A stretch of 23,077 bases of DNA from Bacillota bacterium (lineage in GTDB: Bacteria; Bacillota; Clostridia; Oscillospirales; Ethanoligenentaceae). A program made the translations under genes and the position numbers. Shown piece after piece: positions 14,767 through 20,318 of the stretch. Under the pieces are notes generated by a model. That model did not search any database. It was not told the DNA's origin and worked only from the letters and a program-made list of their open reading frames with translations. The stretch is from positions 1 to 23,077 of the forward strand of contig JAEWAU010000124.1 of assembly GCA_023391535.1 (NCBI GenBank). The letters run 5' to 3'. Position 1 is the first letter of the stretch. Each line of letters begins with the position of its first letter.

Positions 14767-15172
14767 ATGCCTTCTTTTCTTCCGGCTTGAAGGGGAAGGC
14801 GTTTGCCACGGCCTGCGCGGCCTGTGCCTGGACGGCCTCAAAGGTGTGGCTGTATATGTCCAGTGTCGTGCCGGTTTGGCTGTGGCCTGGCGATGAGCTG
14901 ACGGTTTTTACATCCACGCCGCTTGTGATGAGCAAAGAAGCATTCAGATGCCGGAAGCTGTGAATGCCGAGATACCTCAGCCCATTTTTATTGCAGAACC
15001 GCTGCAGCGCTTTCGACATCGTGGAGGGGCATTGCGGTTTTCCATTCCATTGCGTGAATAGACGGTCCGAATCCATATCTATTGATTTTTGGCGTCCTTC
15101 TTTACAAACGGATTTTGCAGTTTCAATGTTTTCGGCGCCCTTCAATTTGCCAGCGTATTTCGCGGCTGGCAT
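14765..15172 (-). pseudogene. C-terminal remnant of a tyrosine recombinase (phage-type integrase)
   Basis: The last ~95 of 135 residues match the catalytic half of a phage-type integrase: DSDRLFTQWNGKP, the H-x-x-R box in GIHSFRHLNASLLI, a histidine box changed to SSSPGHSQTGTTLD (normally S-R-LGHS), and the nucleophile region DIYSHTF. The first catalytic Arg box and the whole N-terminal DNA-binding part are missing; the frame upstream (to a stop at 15227-15229) is unlike integrase and runs up against sspH. It is therefore a broken gene, presumably left by an element that integrated at the neighbouring tRNA-Leu. The ATG at 15172 is simply the first one available and has no good ribosome site. 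Confidence 0.8.
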
Positions 15173-15229
15173 GACACCAATGAAACGGCGCCGGCTTTGT
15201 CTTTCCTCAAGCAGTGAAAATTTGCGCTT

Positions 15230-15409
15230 TTACTGTTCAATTAGGCTCGTCAACGGAACCGTCTCTTTCTTCTCAGGGTTATCAAGATAGTGGATGGCAC
15301 AGGTCTGATTTATTTCGTTTACTCTTTCCATGTAAACCCGCGCATTATTGTGAATTACATTCACCATATCGGGTGAAGATACAATTGCTTTTGCACGTGG
15401 AATTTCCAT
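15230..15409 (-). CDS. sspH: H-type small acid-soluble spore protein
   Basis: 59 residues that match the SspH family from end to end: MEIPRAKAIVSSPDMVNVI at the start, then VYMERVNEI and IHYLDNPEKKETVPLTSLIE at the end. Members are made in the forespore and found in the spore core; their exact action is poorly known. The ATG at 15409 has a strong GGAGG 8 nt upstream. The minus-strand upstream region carries a good candidate for a forespore (sigma-G) promoter. It lies between an integrase remnant downstream and a transposase remnant upstream, yet is intact. Its presence marks the organism as a spore former. Confidence 0.88.
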   Translation of the reverse strand: MEIPRAKAIVSSPDMVNVIHNNARVYMERVNEINQTCAIHYLDNPEKKETVPLTSLIEQ

Positions 15410-15428
15410 ACTAAACACCTCCGGTACC

Positions 15429-15457
15429 TATTTTCCACATTAAAAGCAAAAATATGC
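15429..15457 (-). promoter_or_regulatory. Candidate sigma-G promoter of sspH
   Basis: Minus strand GCATA (15453-15457), 17-bp spacer, GAAAATA (15429-15435). The -35 matches the forespore consensus GHATR fully; the -10 matches CATNHTA only partly. The placement about 20 nt upstream of the start codon suits the gene's expected forespore timing. Confidence 0.5.
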
Positions 15458-15468
15458 GGAACCTAGGT

Positions 15469-15799
15469 ATGGAGATAAAGTTGGGCATTCGCCTCAAGGA
15501 AACAATAAAGAGCGAACTGAGAGAGCCGGTGCGAAGCAGCGTGGAGGAGATTCTGGACGGTTTTCTGGAGCAGGAAGCGCGCTGACCATGCGGAGAAGTA
15601 CGAGCGTACGGAGGGCCGGCAGGGCTGCCGCGCCGGACATTACGAGCGAGACCTGACAACCCCGGTAAAGTAAAACTCCAAATGCCCAGGCTCAAAGGAA
15701 TTGCTCTTTGAACCGGCGACCATCGAGCGCTAGCGCCGGCGCGAGAGCTCCGTGGAGGAAGCGCTGAGCGAAGCCGTACGCCTTGCCGCCGCAGATTAG
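15469..15799 (+). pseudogene. Broken 5' part of an IS256-family transposase
   Basis: The first 38 codons are open (MEIKLGIRLKETIKSELREP ... SSVEEILDGFLEQEA) and stop at 15583. Reading on with frame changes recovers the conserved N-terminal IS256 pattern: EKYERTEGRQGCRAGHYERD, then KVKLQMPRLKGIAL, then FEPATIERxRRRESSVEEAL, where x is a TAG stop in place of the expected Tyr. At least three disruptions (TGA or shift at 15583, shift near 15675, TAG near 15730) make it dead. The catalytic D-D-E part is absent and no terminal inverted repeats are seen. It is a relic of insertion-sequence activity in the same patch as the integrase remnant. Confidence 0.72.
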
Positions 15800-15833
15800 G
15801 CAAGCAAATGTGCTTCAGTCTGCATGTACCCGC

Positions 15834-16439
15834 CTATACCCCTTGTTCTGCTTTCAATGAGGCAGGATGTAATACCTTTACCTCGCAAGGAGCCATTTCC
15901 AGGGACTGGCATATTTTATTTTCTCTAAAAGTGATCCGAATGGTCGGGCGCATCCCAAGTATCGTATATTGTCCCGATGCATAAGAAATACATTGGCAAG
16001 CTTCAGAACCCGTTAACAACAGGCCTTTATTCTCTATTTTTCCACTGCTCCAGTCGCCTACGATCTGTGTGATATCAACCTCTGTATAGCTTAAATGGCT
16101 ATGATTGATAAAATTCACCTGCTCGTCTGTATCGATAATGGGCGGAGAAAACGCACAATTGAAAACGCTGTAGAAATCCAGCAGCGGATACAATGCATAT
16201 TGGATTGGGGGATTCTCGACGGATACAATCGGATTCATGCGAAAAGGGAAGCACAGAAGTTTAAAAAGCAGCAATCTGGCTTTCAACATGATACCGAAGG
16301 GCAGGCAGGGGGGAAGATTAAAAAACAGATAAATTTGCTCATTATGTCCCAAAAACAGCGCTTGCCGCTGCTTATTCATGTAATAGCCGCACATCGGTGA
16401 ATTAAATGAATCCTGGCATTTTAGATCGACGACGCCCAT
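15834..16439 (-). CDS. DNRLRE-like beta-sandwich protein
   Basis: 201 residues, no signal peptide or membrane helix. The layout matches the DNRLRE/CBM-like fold seen in clostridial surface proteins: LFLGHNEQIYLFFNLPP, a long beta hairpin (RLLLFKLLCFPF), NFINHSHLSYTEVDITQIV, then DWSSGKIENKGLLLTGS and MRPTIRITF. Such domains occur in cell-surface and spore-surface proteins, where they are thought to be structural or carbohydrate-binding; no enzymatic motif is seen. The gene is AT-richer than the chromosome core and diverges from a small beta-rich gene across a 159-nt spacer. The ATG at 16439 is preceded by AAAGGGGG, a good ribosome site. Function is inferred only at fold level. Confidence 0.7.
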   Translation of the reverse strand: MGVVDLKCQDSFNSPMCGYYMNKQRQALFLGHNEQIYLFFNLPPCLPFGIMLKARLLLFKLLCFPFRMNPIVSVENPPIQYALYPLLDFYSVFNCAFSPPIIDTDEQVNFINHSHLSYTEVDITQIVGDWSSGKIENKGLLLTGSEACQCISYASGQYTILGMRPTIRITFRENKICQSLEMAPCEVKVLHPASLKAEQGV

Positions 16440-16598
16440 TCGTTTTCGCCCCCTTTTCTACAGAATATGCGGTTTTATGATATTGTGAGCCAAAGTTCCT
16501 CTTTTTCGACATTTGAATACAATGAAATTGGGAGACAATTTGACGTCTTTCCATTACAACCACACCATTTTCAAATGCTCAAAGGAAGGAATATTTCT

Positions 16599-16886
16599 AT
16601 GGCTACTATTACTGTTGCGGCAACTGCGAGTGCGTTGTCTACAAACGCCCCCTATGACGTAGTAGACCTTACTTTCACGTATAGTGGAACTACCGTACAG
16701 AACGGCACAACTCTGTATTACGGCGCGCATCTTTCCGATGGTACCGTCTCGGAGGATGTACTGTTTCCCTTGACGGTAACCTCCGGGTCAAACATTCCTG
16801 CCAGCGAAGAGTTCGCATACACTCCGGGAGTAACTTTCACAACCACGGTCGCTGCAACAGGCGGAAAAGTCTATTATACTGCGTGA
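16599..16886 (+). CDS. Small Thr-rich beta protein of unknown function
   Basis: 95 residues starting MATITVAATASALSTNAPYD at an ATG with AGGAAGGA 7 nt upstream; longer readings in the same frame have no ribosome site. Rich in Thr, Ser, Val, Gly and Tyr with alternating beta pattern (DLTFTYSGTTV, TLYYGAHLSDGT, VTFTTTVAATGGKVYYTA), no Cys, no signal peptide, no membrane helix. It resembles a single Ig-like or filament-subunit-type beta domain rather than an enzyme. I do not recognise a named family. Divergent from the DNRLRE-like gene, and followed by a terminator-like hairpin, so it is probably transcribed alone. Confidence 0.7.
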   Translation: MATITVAATASALSTNAPYDVVDLTFTYSGTTVQNGTTLYYGAHLSDGTVSEDVLFPLTVTSGSNIPASEEFAYTPGVTFTTTVAATGGKVYYTA

Positions 16887-16949
16887 CAACGTGTTATGCG
16901 AAAACCATAATGGCTCTGCAGATGGAACTGTGGAGACTGAGAACGAACA

Positions 16950-16980
16950 AAGCCGTCCGAGGATTGACCCCGGACGGCTT
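16950..16980 (+). terminator. Probable terminator after the small beta protein
   Basis: Perfect 10-bp stem AAGCCGTCCG (16950-16959) with CGGACGGCTT (16971-16980), 11-nt loop, then a loose T-rich tail ending TTTTT at 17000. Confidence 0.65.
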
Positions 16981-17262
16981 ATTGCTTGCCTTTTTCGGCA
17001 GCGCTCCTGTCTGCACCGCTCATGTAACTTCAGAAAATTTCTAAGTTTTCACGGCTGGGCGGCTTTATCGAACTGCGCCGGGCCGGCTTTTGCGCGGCAA
17101 TTCGCAAAGGGCGTTACGGCGCCTATTATCGGCGCTGCCAAAGCAGAGCGCTTCGGCGGCGCGGCCGGCAAACTGCGTGTCAAGTTGGCAGGCGAGGCGG
17201 CTCCGGGCGAAGCCGTCCGCCGCGGTTCCATTTTGCGGCGGAAAGCCTTGCCCGGCGGGAAA
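16981..17262. other. GC-rich intergenic stretch, no gene seen
   Basis: Composition returns to GC-rich. Open frames crossing it are shadows of the neighbouring AraC gene. A 7-bp hairpin CCGCCGC/GCGGCGG (17217-17223 with 17235-17241) lies just beyond the AraC stop and might help end that transcript, though without a T-run. Confidence 0.4.
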
Positions 17263-18069
17263 TCAGCCTTTCGCACTCTGCCGAACCTTCGACGGCGAAT
17301 ATCCGAACTGTTTTTTAAACATTTTCGAAAAATTATAAACGTCGGTATAGCCAACCGAACGCGCAACCTCCCCCACGTTGAGCGCGGAGGAAAGCAGGAG
17401 TTCCCGGGCGCGGCGCATTCGCCATTCGATGATGCACTGCTGCAGCGTGATGCCTGTTTCGGCCTTAAAAATGCGGCACAGATAATGCCGGTCGAGGCCG
17501 CAGAAAGCGGCAAGCTGGCCGACACGGATCGGATTCTGGTACATCCTCGACACATAGCTGCGCACCTTTTCCGCGTAGGTCACCGTTGAGGATGGTACGC
17601 TTCTGTTGTTCCGCAGCGCCGCAAAAAAGGCGAAAACTTCAGACGCCATCGCAAAATCGTTTCCGTCGAAATTTCCGTTCCTGATTTTCTGGTAAAGCTC
17701 TGTAAAAAAAACCGACAGACGGCTGTTTTCGATGACAGGAGATTGGGGGCCGAATCCGGCTTCCCGCAGAAAACCGGCCGTGCGGTTCCCTGAAAAGGCG
17801 AGCCACGTATACTTCCACGGCTCCGCCTCGTCGGCGGTGTATACGGTGATCTTTCCCGGGCAGATCAAAAAGCACTGCCCGGGCGACAGATCGTACGCTT
17901 TTCCGGAAAAGAAAAATTTACCACGTCCGCTGCGGATATAATGCACGAGATAGTGCTCCCGCACGGCGGGGCCGAAGGAATGCCCGCTTTCGCAGTCCTC
18001 GTATCCGATGAAAAGCGGATAGAGCTCGCTCAGCCCCAGATCGAGCGACGGTATCTGCACGACTGCCAC
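17263..18069 (-). CDS. AraC-family transcriptional regulator
   Basis: 268 residues. The N-terminal half is a cupin-like sugar-binding domain (HYLVHYIRSGRGKFFFSGK, LSPGQCFLICPG, WKYTWLAFSG). The C-terminal ~100 residues carry the two helix-turn-helix motifs: NPIRVGQLAAFCGLDRHYLC, then RARELLLSSALNVGEVARSV and the AraC signature GYTDVYNFSKMFKKQFGYSP. The start is GTG at 18069 with GGAGGGG 6 nt upstream. It diverges from the alpha-galactosidase gene, so it most likely activates that gene in response to a galactoside or mannooligosaccharide. Its predicted leader (about 200 nt) contains one copy of the three-copy palindromic element. Effector is inferred from context only. Confidence 0.92.
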   Translation of the reverse strand: MAVVQIPSLDLGLSELYPLFIGYEDCESGHSFGPAVREHYLVHYIRSGRGKFFFSGKAYDLSPGQCFLICPGKITVYTADEAEPWKYTWLAFSGNRTAGFLREAGFGPQSPVIENSRLSVFFTELYQKIRNGNFDGNDFAMASEVFAFFAALRNNRSVPSSTVTYAEKVRSYVSRMYQNPIRVGQLAAFCGLDRHYLCRIFKAETGITLQQCIIEWRMRRARELLLSSALNVGEVARSVGYTDVYNFSKMFKKQFGYSPSKVRQSAKG

Positions 18070-18140
18070 GCCGGTCCCCTCCTTTTTTTCTGCAATTTTC
18101 TTTTCGGCATTTCCATAGCAATTCCATTAAAGACTAACGA

Positions 18141-18151
18141 TTTTCCGAAAA
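18141..18151 (+). promoter_or_regulatory. Palindromic site TTTTCCGAAAA, copy 1
   Basis: An odd-length palindrome found again at 18420-18430; the match extends to TTTTCCGAAAATxCxGTAG. The two copies lie in the leaders of the divergent AraC and alpha-galactosidase genes, so a shared regulator site is possible; equally they may just be the end of the repeated element. Confidence 0.4.
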
Positions 18152-18174
18152 TTCTGTAGGAAAAAATGAGCGTA

Positions 18175-18230
18175 TTCCGAAACGGCTTGCCGAATCAAGG
18201 GAAGCGAACAGACGAAGCGCGGCTTCTCCC
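18175..18230 (-). repeat. Three-copy palindromic element, copy C
   Basis: Minus strand. By hand alignment 45 of 56 positions equal copy B without gaps, including the block GCTTCGTCTGTTCGC and the end TTCGGAA. It lies within the predicted AraC leader, in the same orientation as that gene. Inner pairing is reduced and the outer stem of copies A and B is not preserved, so it looks degenerate. Confidence 0.75.
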
Positions 18231-18274
18231 GGCCTTTCTGCGGAACTGCCGGAAAGCGGGAGCAAACAGGTTCC

Positions 18275-18304
18275 ATTATACCATCAACGGGTTCCAAAAA
18301 TCAA
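18275..18304 (-). promoter_or_regulatory. Promoter of the AraC gene
   Basis: Minus strand TTGATT (18299-18304), 18-bp spacer, perfect TATAAT (18275-18280). Start near 18268, so the leader includes element copy C. Its -35 lies close to the divergent alpha-galactosidase promoter. Confidence 0.65.
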
Positions 18305-18311
18305 TTTTCTT

Positions 18312-18338
18312 TTGCAATACGGGGAGGTAGACTATAGC
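18312..18338 (+). promoter_or_regulatory. Weak promoter of the alpha-galactosidase gene
   Basis: TTGCAA (18312-18317; or TTTGCA one base earlier) and TATAGC (18333-18338) with a short 15-16 bp spacer. A poor promoter of this kind would suit activation by an AraC protein. Start near 18345, directly at element copy A. Confidence 0.4.
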
Positions 18339-18339
18339 A

Positions 18340-18440
18340 GTTCCATCAAAGATTGAGAGAAGCTGCGTTTCGTCTGTCCGCCTCCGGCGGAAAGGCGAAA
18401 CGCTTTGGAATGATCAATCTTTTCCGAAAATGCGGTAGAA
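18340..18440 (+). repeat. Three-copy palindromic element, copy A
   Basis: Three nested perfect stems: AAAGATTGA (18348-18356) with TCAATCTTT (18414-18422); GCGTTTCG (18365-18372) with CGAAACGC (18396-18403); CCGCC (18378-18382) with GGCGG (18386-18390). The apical CCTCC (18381-18385) could pair with the ribosome site AAAGGAG at 18444-18450. In 18351-18410, 47 of 60 positions equal copy B, at a constant offset of 1540. It would form almost the entire 5' leader of the alpha-galactosidase mRNA. Confidence 0.8.
18420..18430 (+). promoter_or_regulatory. Palindromic site TTTTCCGAAAA, copy 2
   Basis: Second copy of the 11-nt palindrome at 18141-18151, at the 3' end of element copy A, 30 nt upstream of the alpha-galactosidase start. 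Confidence 0.4.
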
Positions 18441-18459
18441 CTCAAAGGAGATGCTGAAA

Positions 18460-19776
18460 ATGAGTAAAATTACGTTTATGGGCGCTGGAAGCACTGTTTT
18501 CGCGAAAAATGTGCTGGGCGACGCGATGCTGACTCCAAGCCTTCAGGAAAGCGAAATAGCCCTTTATGACATCGACGGGAAACGGCTGGAGGAGTCTTAT
18601 CTGATGCTCGCCGCCATCAACCAAAATTGCAACGGCGGGCGGGCCTCTATCCGGAAATACCTGGGCACCGAGAACCGCCGCGCGGCCCTGCGCGGCGCCG
18701 ATTTCGTCGTTAACGCCATTCAGGTGGGCGGTTACGAGCCTTCGACCGTCGTCGATTTCGAAACGCCAAAAAAGTACGGCCTGCGGCAGACTATTGCCGA
18801 TACGCTCGGAATCGGAGGCATTTTCCGCGCTCTGCGCACCATTCCGGTGCTCGAAGAATTTGCGCGCGACGTGGAGGACGTGTGTCCCGACGCGCTGTTT
18901 TTAAACTACACGAACCCGATGGCGATGCTCTCGGGCTATCTGCAGCGGTACACGGGCGTAAAAACCGTGGGGCTTTGCCACAGCGTGCAGGTTTGCTCCA
19001 GCGGCCTTCTGGAGAAGCTCGGCATGAAGGTCGACGGTTTCACCGACCTGATTGCCGGGATCAACCATATGGGCTGGCTGCTTGAAATTAAGGATCTGCA
19101 GGGAAACGACCTTTACCCCGAGATCCGCAGGAGGGCCGCCGAAAAAAACGCGGCGCAAAAGCACGACGACATGGTGCGTTTCGAGTATATCCGCCGGTTC
19201 GGGTATTACTGTACCGAGTCGAGCGAGCATAACGCCGAATACAATATGTTTTTCATCAAGTCCAAATATCCCGAGCTGATCGACCGCTACAATATTCCGC
19301 TCGACGAATATCCGCGCCGCTGCGTTCAGCAGATCAAGGACTGGAACGAGCGCCGGGAACAGTTGACCTCCAATCCGGATCTCACGCACGAGCGGAGCCG
19401 GGAATACGCTTCCTGGATTATGGACGCCGTCGTCACAAACACGCCCTATAAAATCGGCGGCAACGTCCTCAACCGGGGCCTTATCGACAATCTGCCCGCG
19501 GACGCCTGCGTCGAGGTGCCCTGCCTGGTGGACGGCGTGGGCGTTCATCCCTGCCATGTCGGCCGCCTGCCGGTGCAGTGCGCCGCGATGAATATGACGA
19601 ACATCAACGTGCAGCTGCTTGCGATCGAAGCCGCCGTGACGAAGAAGCGCGAACATATTTATCAGGCCGCCATGCTCGATCCGCACACGGCCTCCGAACT
19701 TTCCATCGACGAAATCGTCCGCCTCTGCGACGACCTGATCGAGGCGCACGGGGATTACCTTCCCGCCTACCACTGA
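18460..19776 (+). CDS. melA: GH4 alpha-galactosidase (MelA type)
   Basis: NAD- and divalent-metal-dependent glycosidase that hydrolyses alpha-galactosides such as melibiose or galactosyl side chains by an oxidation-elimination mechanism; cytoplasmic. 438 residues, close to E. coli MelA along the length: NAD loop MSKITFMGAGSTVF, ALYDIDGKRLEES, QVGGYEPSTV, RQTIADTLGIGGIFRALRTI, LNYTNPMAM. Metal ligands are Cys173 in LCHSV and His203 in INHMGW; the CHSV form is the alpha-galactosidase subtype of GH4 (CHEV in alpha-glucosidases). Later blocks CTESSEHNAEY and LIDNLPADACVEVPC also fit. The start is the ATG at 18460, 9 nt after AAAGGAG; the ATG at 18451 touches that site. Divergent from the AraC regulator; structured leader upstream and related element downstream. 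Confidence 0.93.
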   Translation: MSKITFMGAGSTVFAKNVLGDAMLTPSLQESEIALYDIDGKRLEESYLMLAAINQNCNGGRASIRKYLGTENRRAALRGADFVVNAIQVGGYEPSTVVDFETPKKYGLRQTIADTLGIGGIFRALRTIPVLEEFARDVEDVCPDALFLNYTNPMAMLSGYLQRYTGVKTVGLCHSVQVCSSGLLEKLGMKVDGFTDLIAGINHMGWLLEIKDLQGNDLYPEIRRRAAEKNAAQKHDDMVRFEYIRRFGYYCTESSEHNAEYNMFFIKSKYPELIDRYNIPLDEYPRRCVQQIKDWNERREQLTSNPDLTHERSREYASWIMDAVVTNTPYKIGGNVLNRGLIDNLPADACVEVPCLVDGVGVHPCHVGRLPVQCAAMNMTNINVQLLAIEAAVTKKREHIYQAAMLDPHTASELSIDEIVRLCDDLIEAHGDYLPAYH

Positions 19777-19880
19777 CAGGAGGCTTTGCCGCCCCTGCGG
19801 GTAAAAAAAAGCCCAAGGCATCCAGCCGAAAAGCCGAACGCGTGCGTGGTAAACGCAAAAAACATCGCCTGAAACGTAAA

Positions 19881-19987
19881 ATCCGTAAAAGATAGGGAGA
19901 AGCGGTGCTTCGTCTGTTCGCCTCCCTCGATAGGGTGAAACGCTTCGGAAGGTGCCCGCCCTTTCTGGAAATGCTGTAACTTTTTTT
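19881..19987 (+). repeat. Three-copy palindromic element, copy B
   Basis: Same order of blocks as copy A: AGATAGGG (19890-19897) with CCCTTTCT (19959-19966, 7 of 8 pairs) replaces the outer stem; GTGCTTCG (19905-19912) with TGAAACGC (19936-19943) replaces the middle stem (7 of 8 counting G-U). The element ends in T7 at 19981-19987 and follows the alpha-galactosidase gene without another terminator, so this copy may end that transcript. The remainder of 19777-20047 holds no convincing gene. Confidence 0.75.
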
Positions 19988-20047
19988 ACTCTTTTCGAGT
20001 GAGGGTTAAAAACCCGCAGGTTGGAGCCTTTTGTTGTATGCACCGGA

Positions 20048-20082
20048 AAAACCCGCACGGCGCCTGGCGCTGTGCGGGTTTT
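20048..20082 (+). terminator. Intrinsic terminator
   Basis: Perfect 11-bp stem AAAACCCGCAC (20048-20058) with GTGCGGGTTTT (20072-20082), continuing TTGTTCT. It separates the alpha-galactosidase and beta-mannosidase units. Confidence 0.85.
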
Positions 20083-20166
20083 GTTCTGCTTGCAGGGGCG
20101 CAGCGCTGCTTATGCCGCGAAGCGCGCCCCACGGAAAATGCGGCACAATTTTAGGCAGATTGAGCC

Positions 20167-20195
20167 TTGACAGAAGCGGGAGTTCCTTGTAGCAT
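20167..20195 (+). promoter_or_regulatory. Promoter of the beta-mannosidase gene
   Basis: Perfect TTGACA (20167-20172), 17-bp spacer, TAGCAT (20190-20195). Start near 20202, leader of about 115 nt containing a perfect GCGGCCGC/GCGGCCGC stem (20259-20266 with 20277-20284). Confidence 0.6.
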
Positions 20196-20204
20196 ATACG
20201 TGTG

Positions 20205-20220
20205 ATTTAATCGATTTTAT
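20205..20220 (+). promoter_or_regulatory. Possible LacI-type operator
   Basis: ATTTAATCGATTTTAT, centred on the palindrome AATCGATT (20209-20216) with the central CG typical of LacI-family sites, lying at about +3 to +18 of the predicted transcript. No LacI gene is in the window. Confidence 0.35.
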
Positions 20221-20318
20221 CCTAATTGTTAAGTCAAAAAGCAGAGTAATCCACAAAGCGGCCGCAAACGGAACCGGCGGCCGCGCAGGAAACGGTTTTT
20301 TGAACCGGAAAGGATTTT

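Noticed and set aside
17049..17555. Second minus-strand frame within and beyond the AraC gene
   Set aside because: Out-of-frame shadow with Pro/Arg/Ala-rich translation; the AraC frame has full family similarity.
19777..19895. Short very basic reading frame (tail SRKAERVRGKRKKHRLKRKI) after the alpha-galactosidase stop
   Set aside because: It resembles a small ribosomal-type basic protein, but the frame runs back into the alpha-galactosidase gene out of register, has no start codon with a ribosome site after the stop, and overlaps element copy B.
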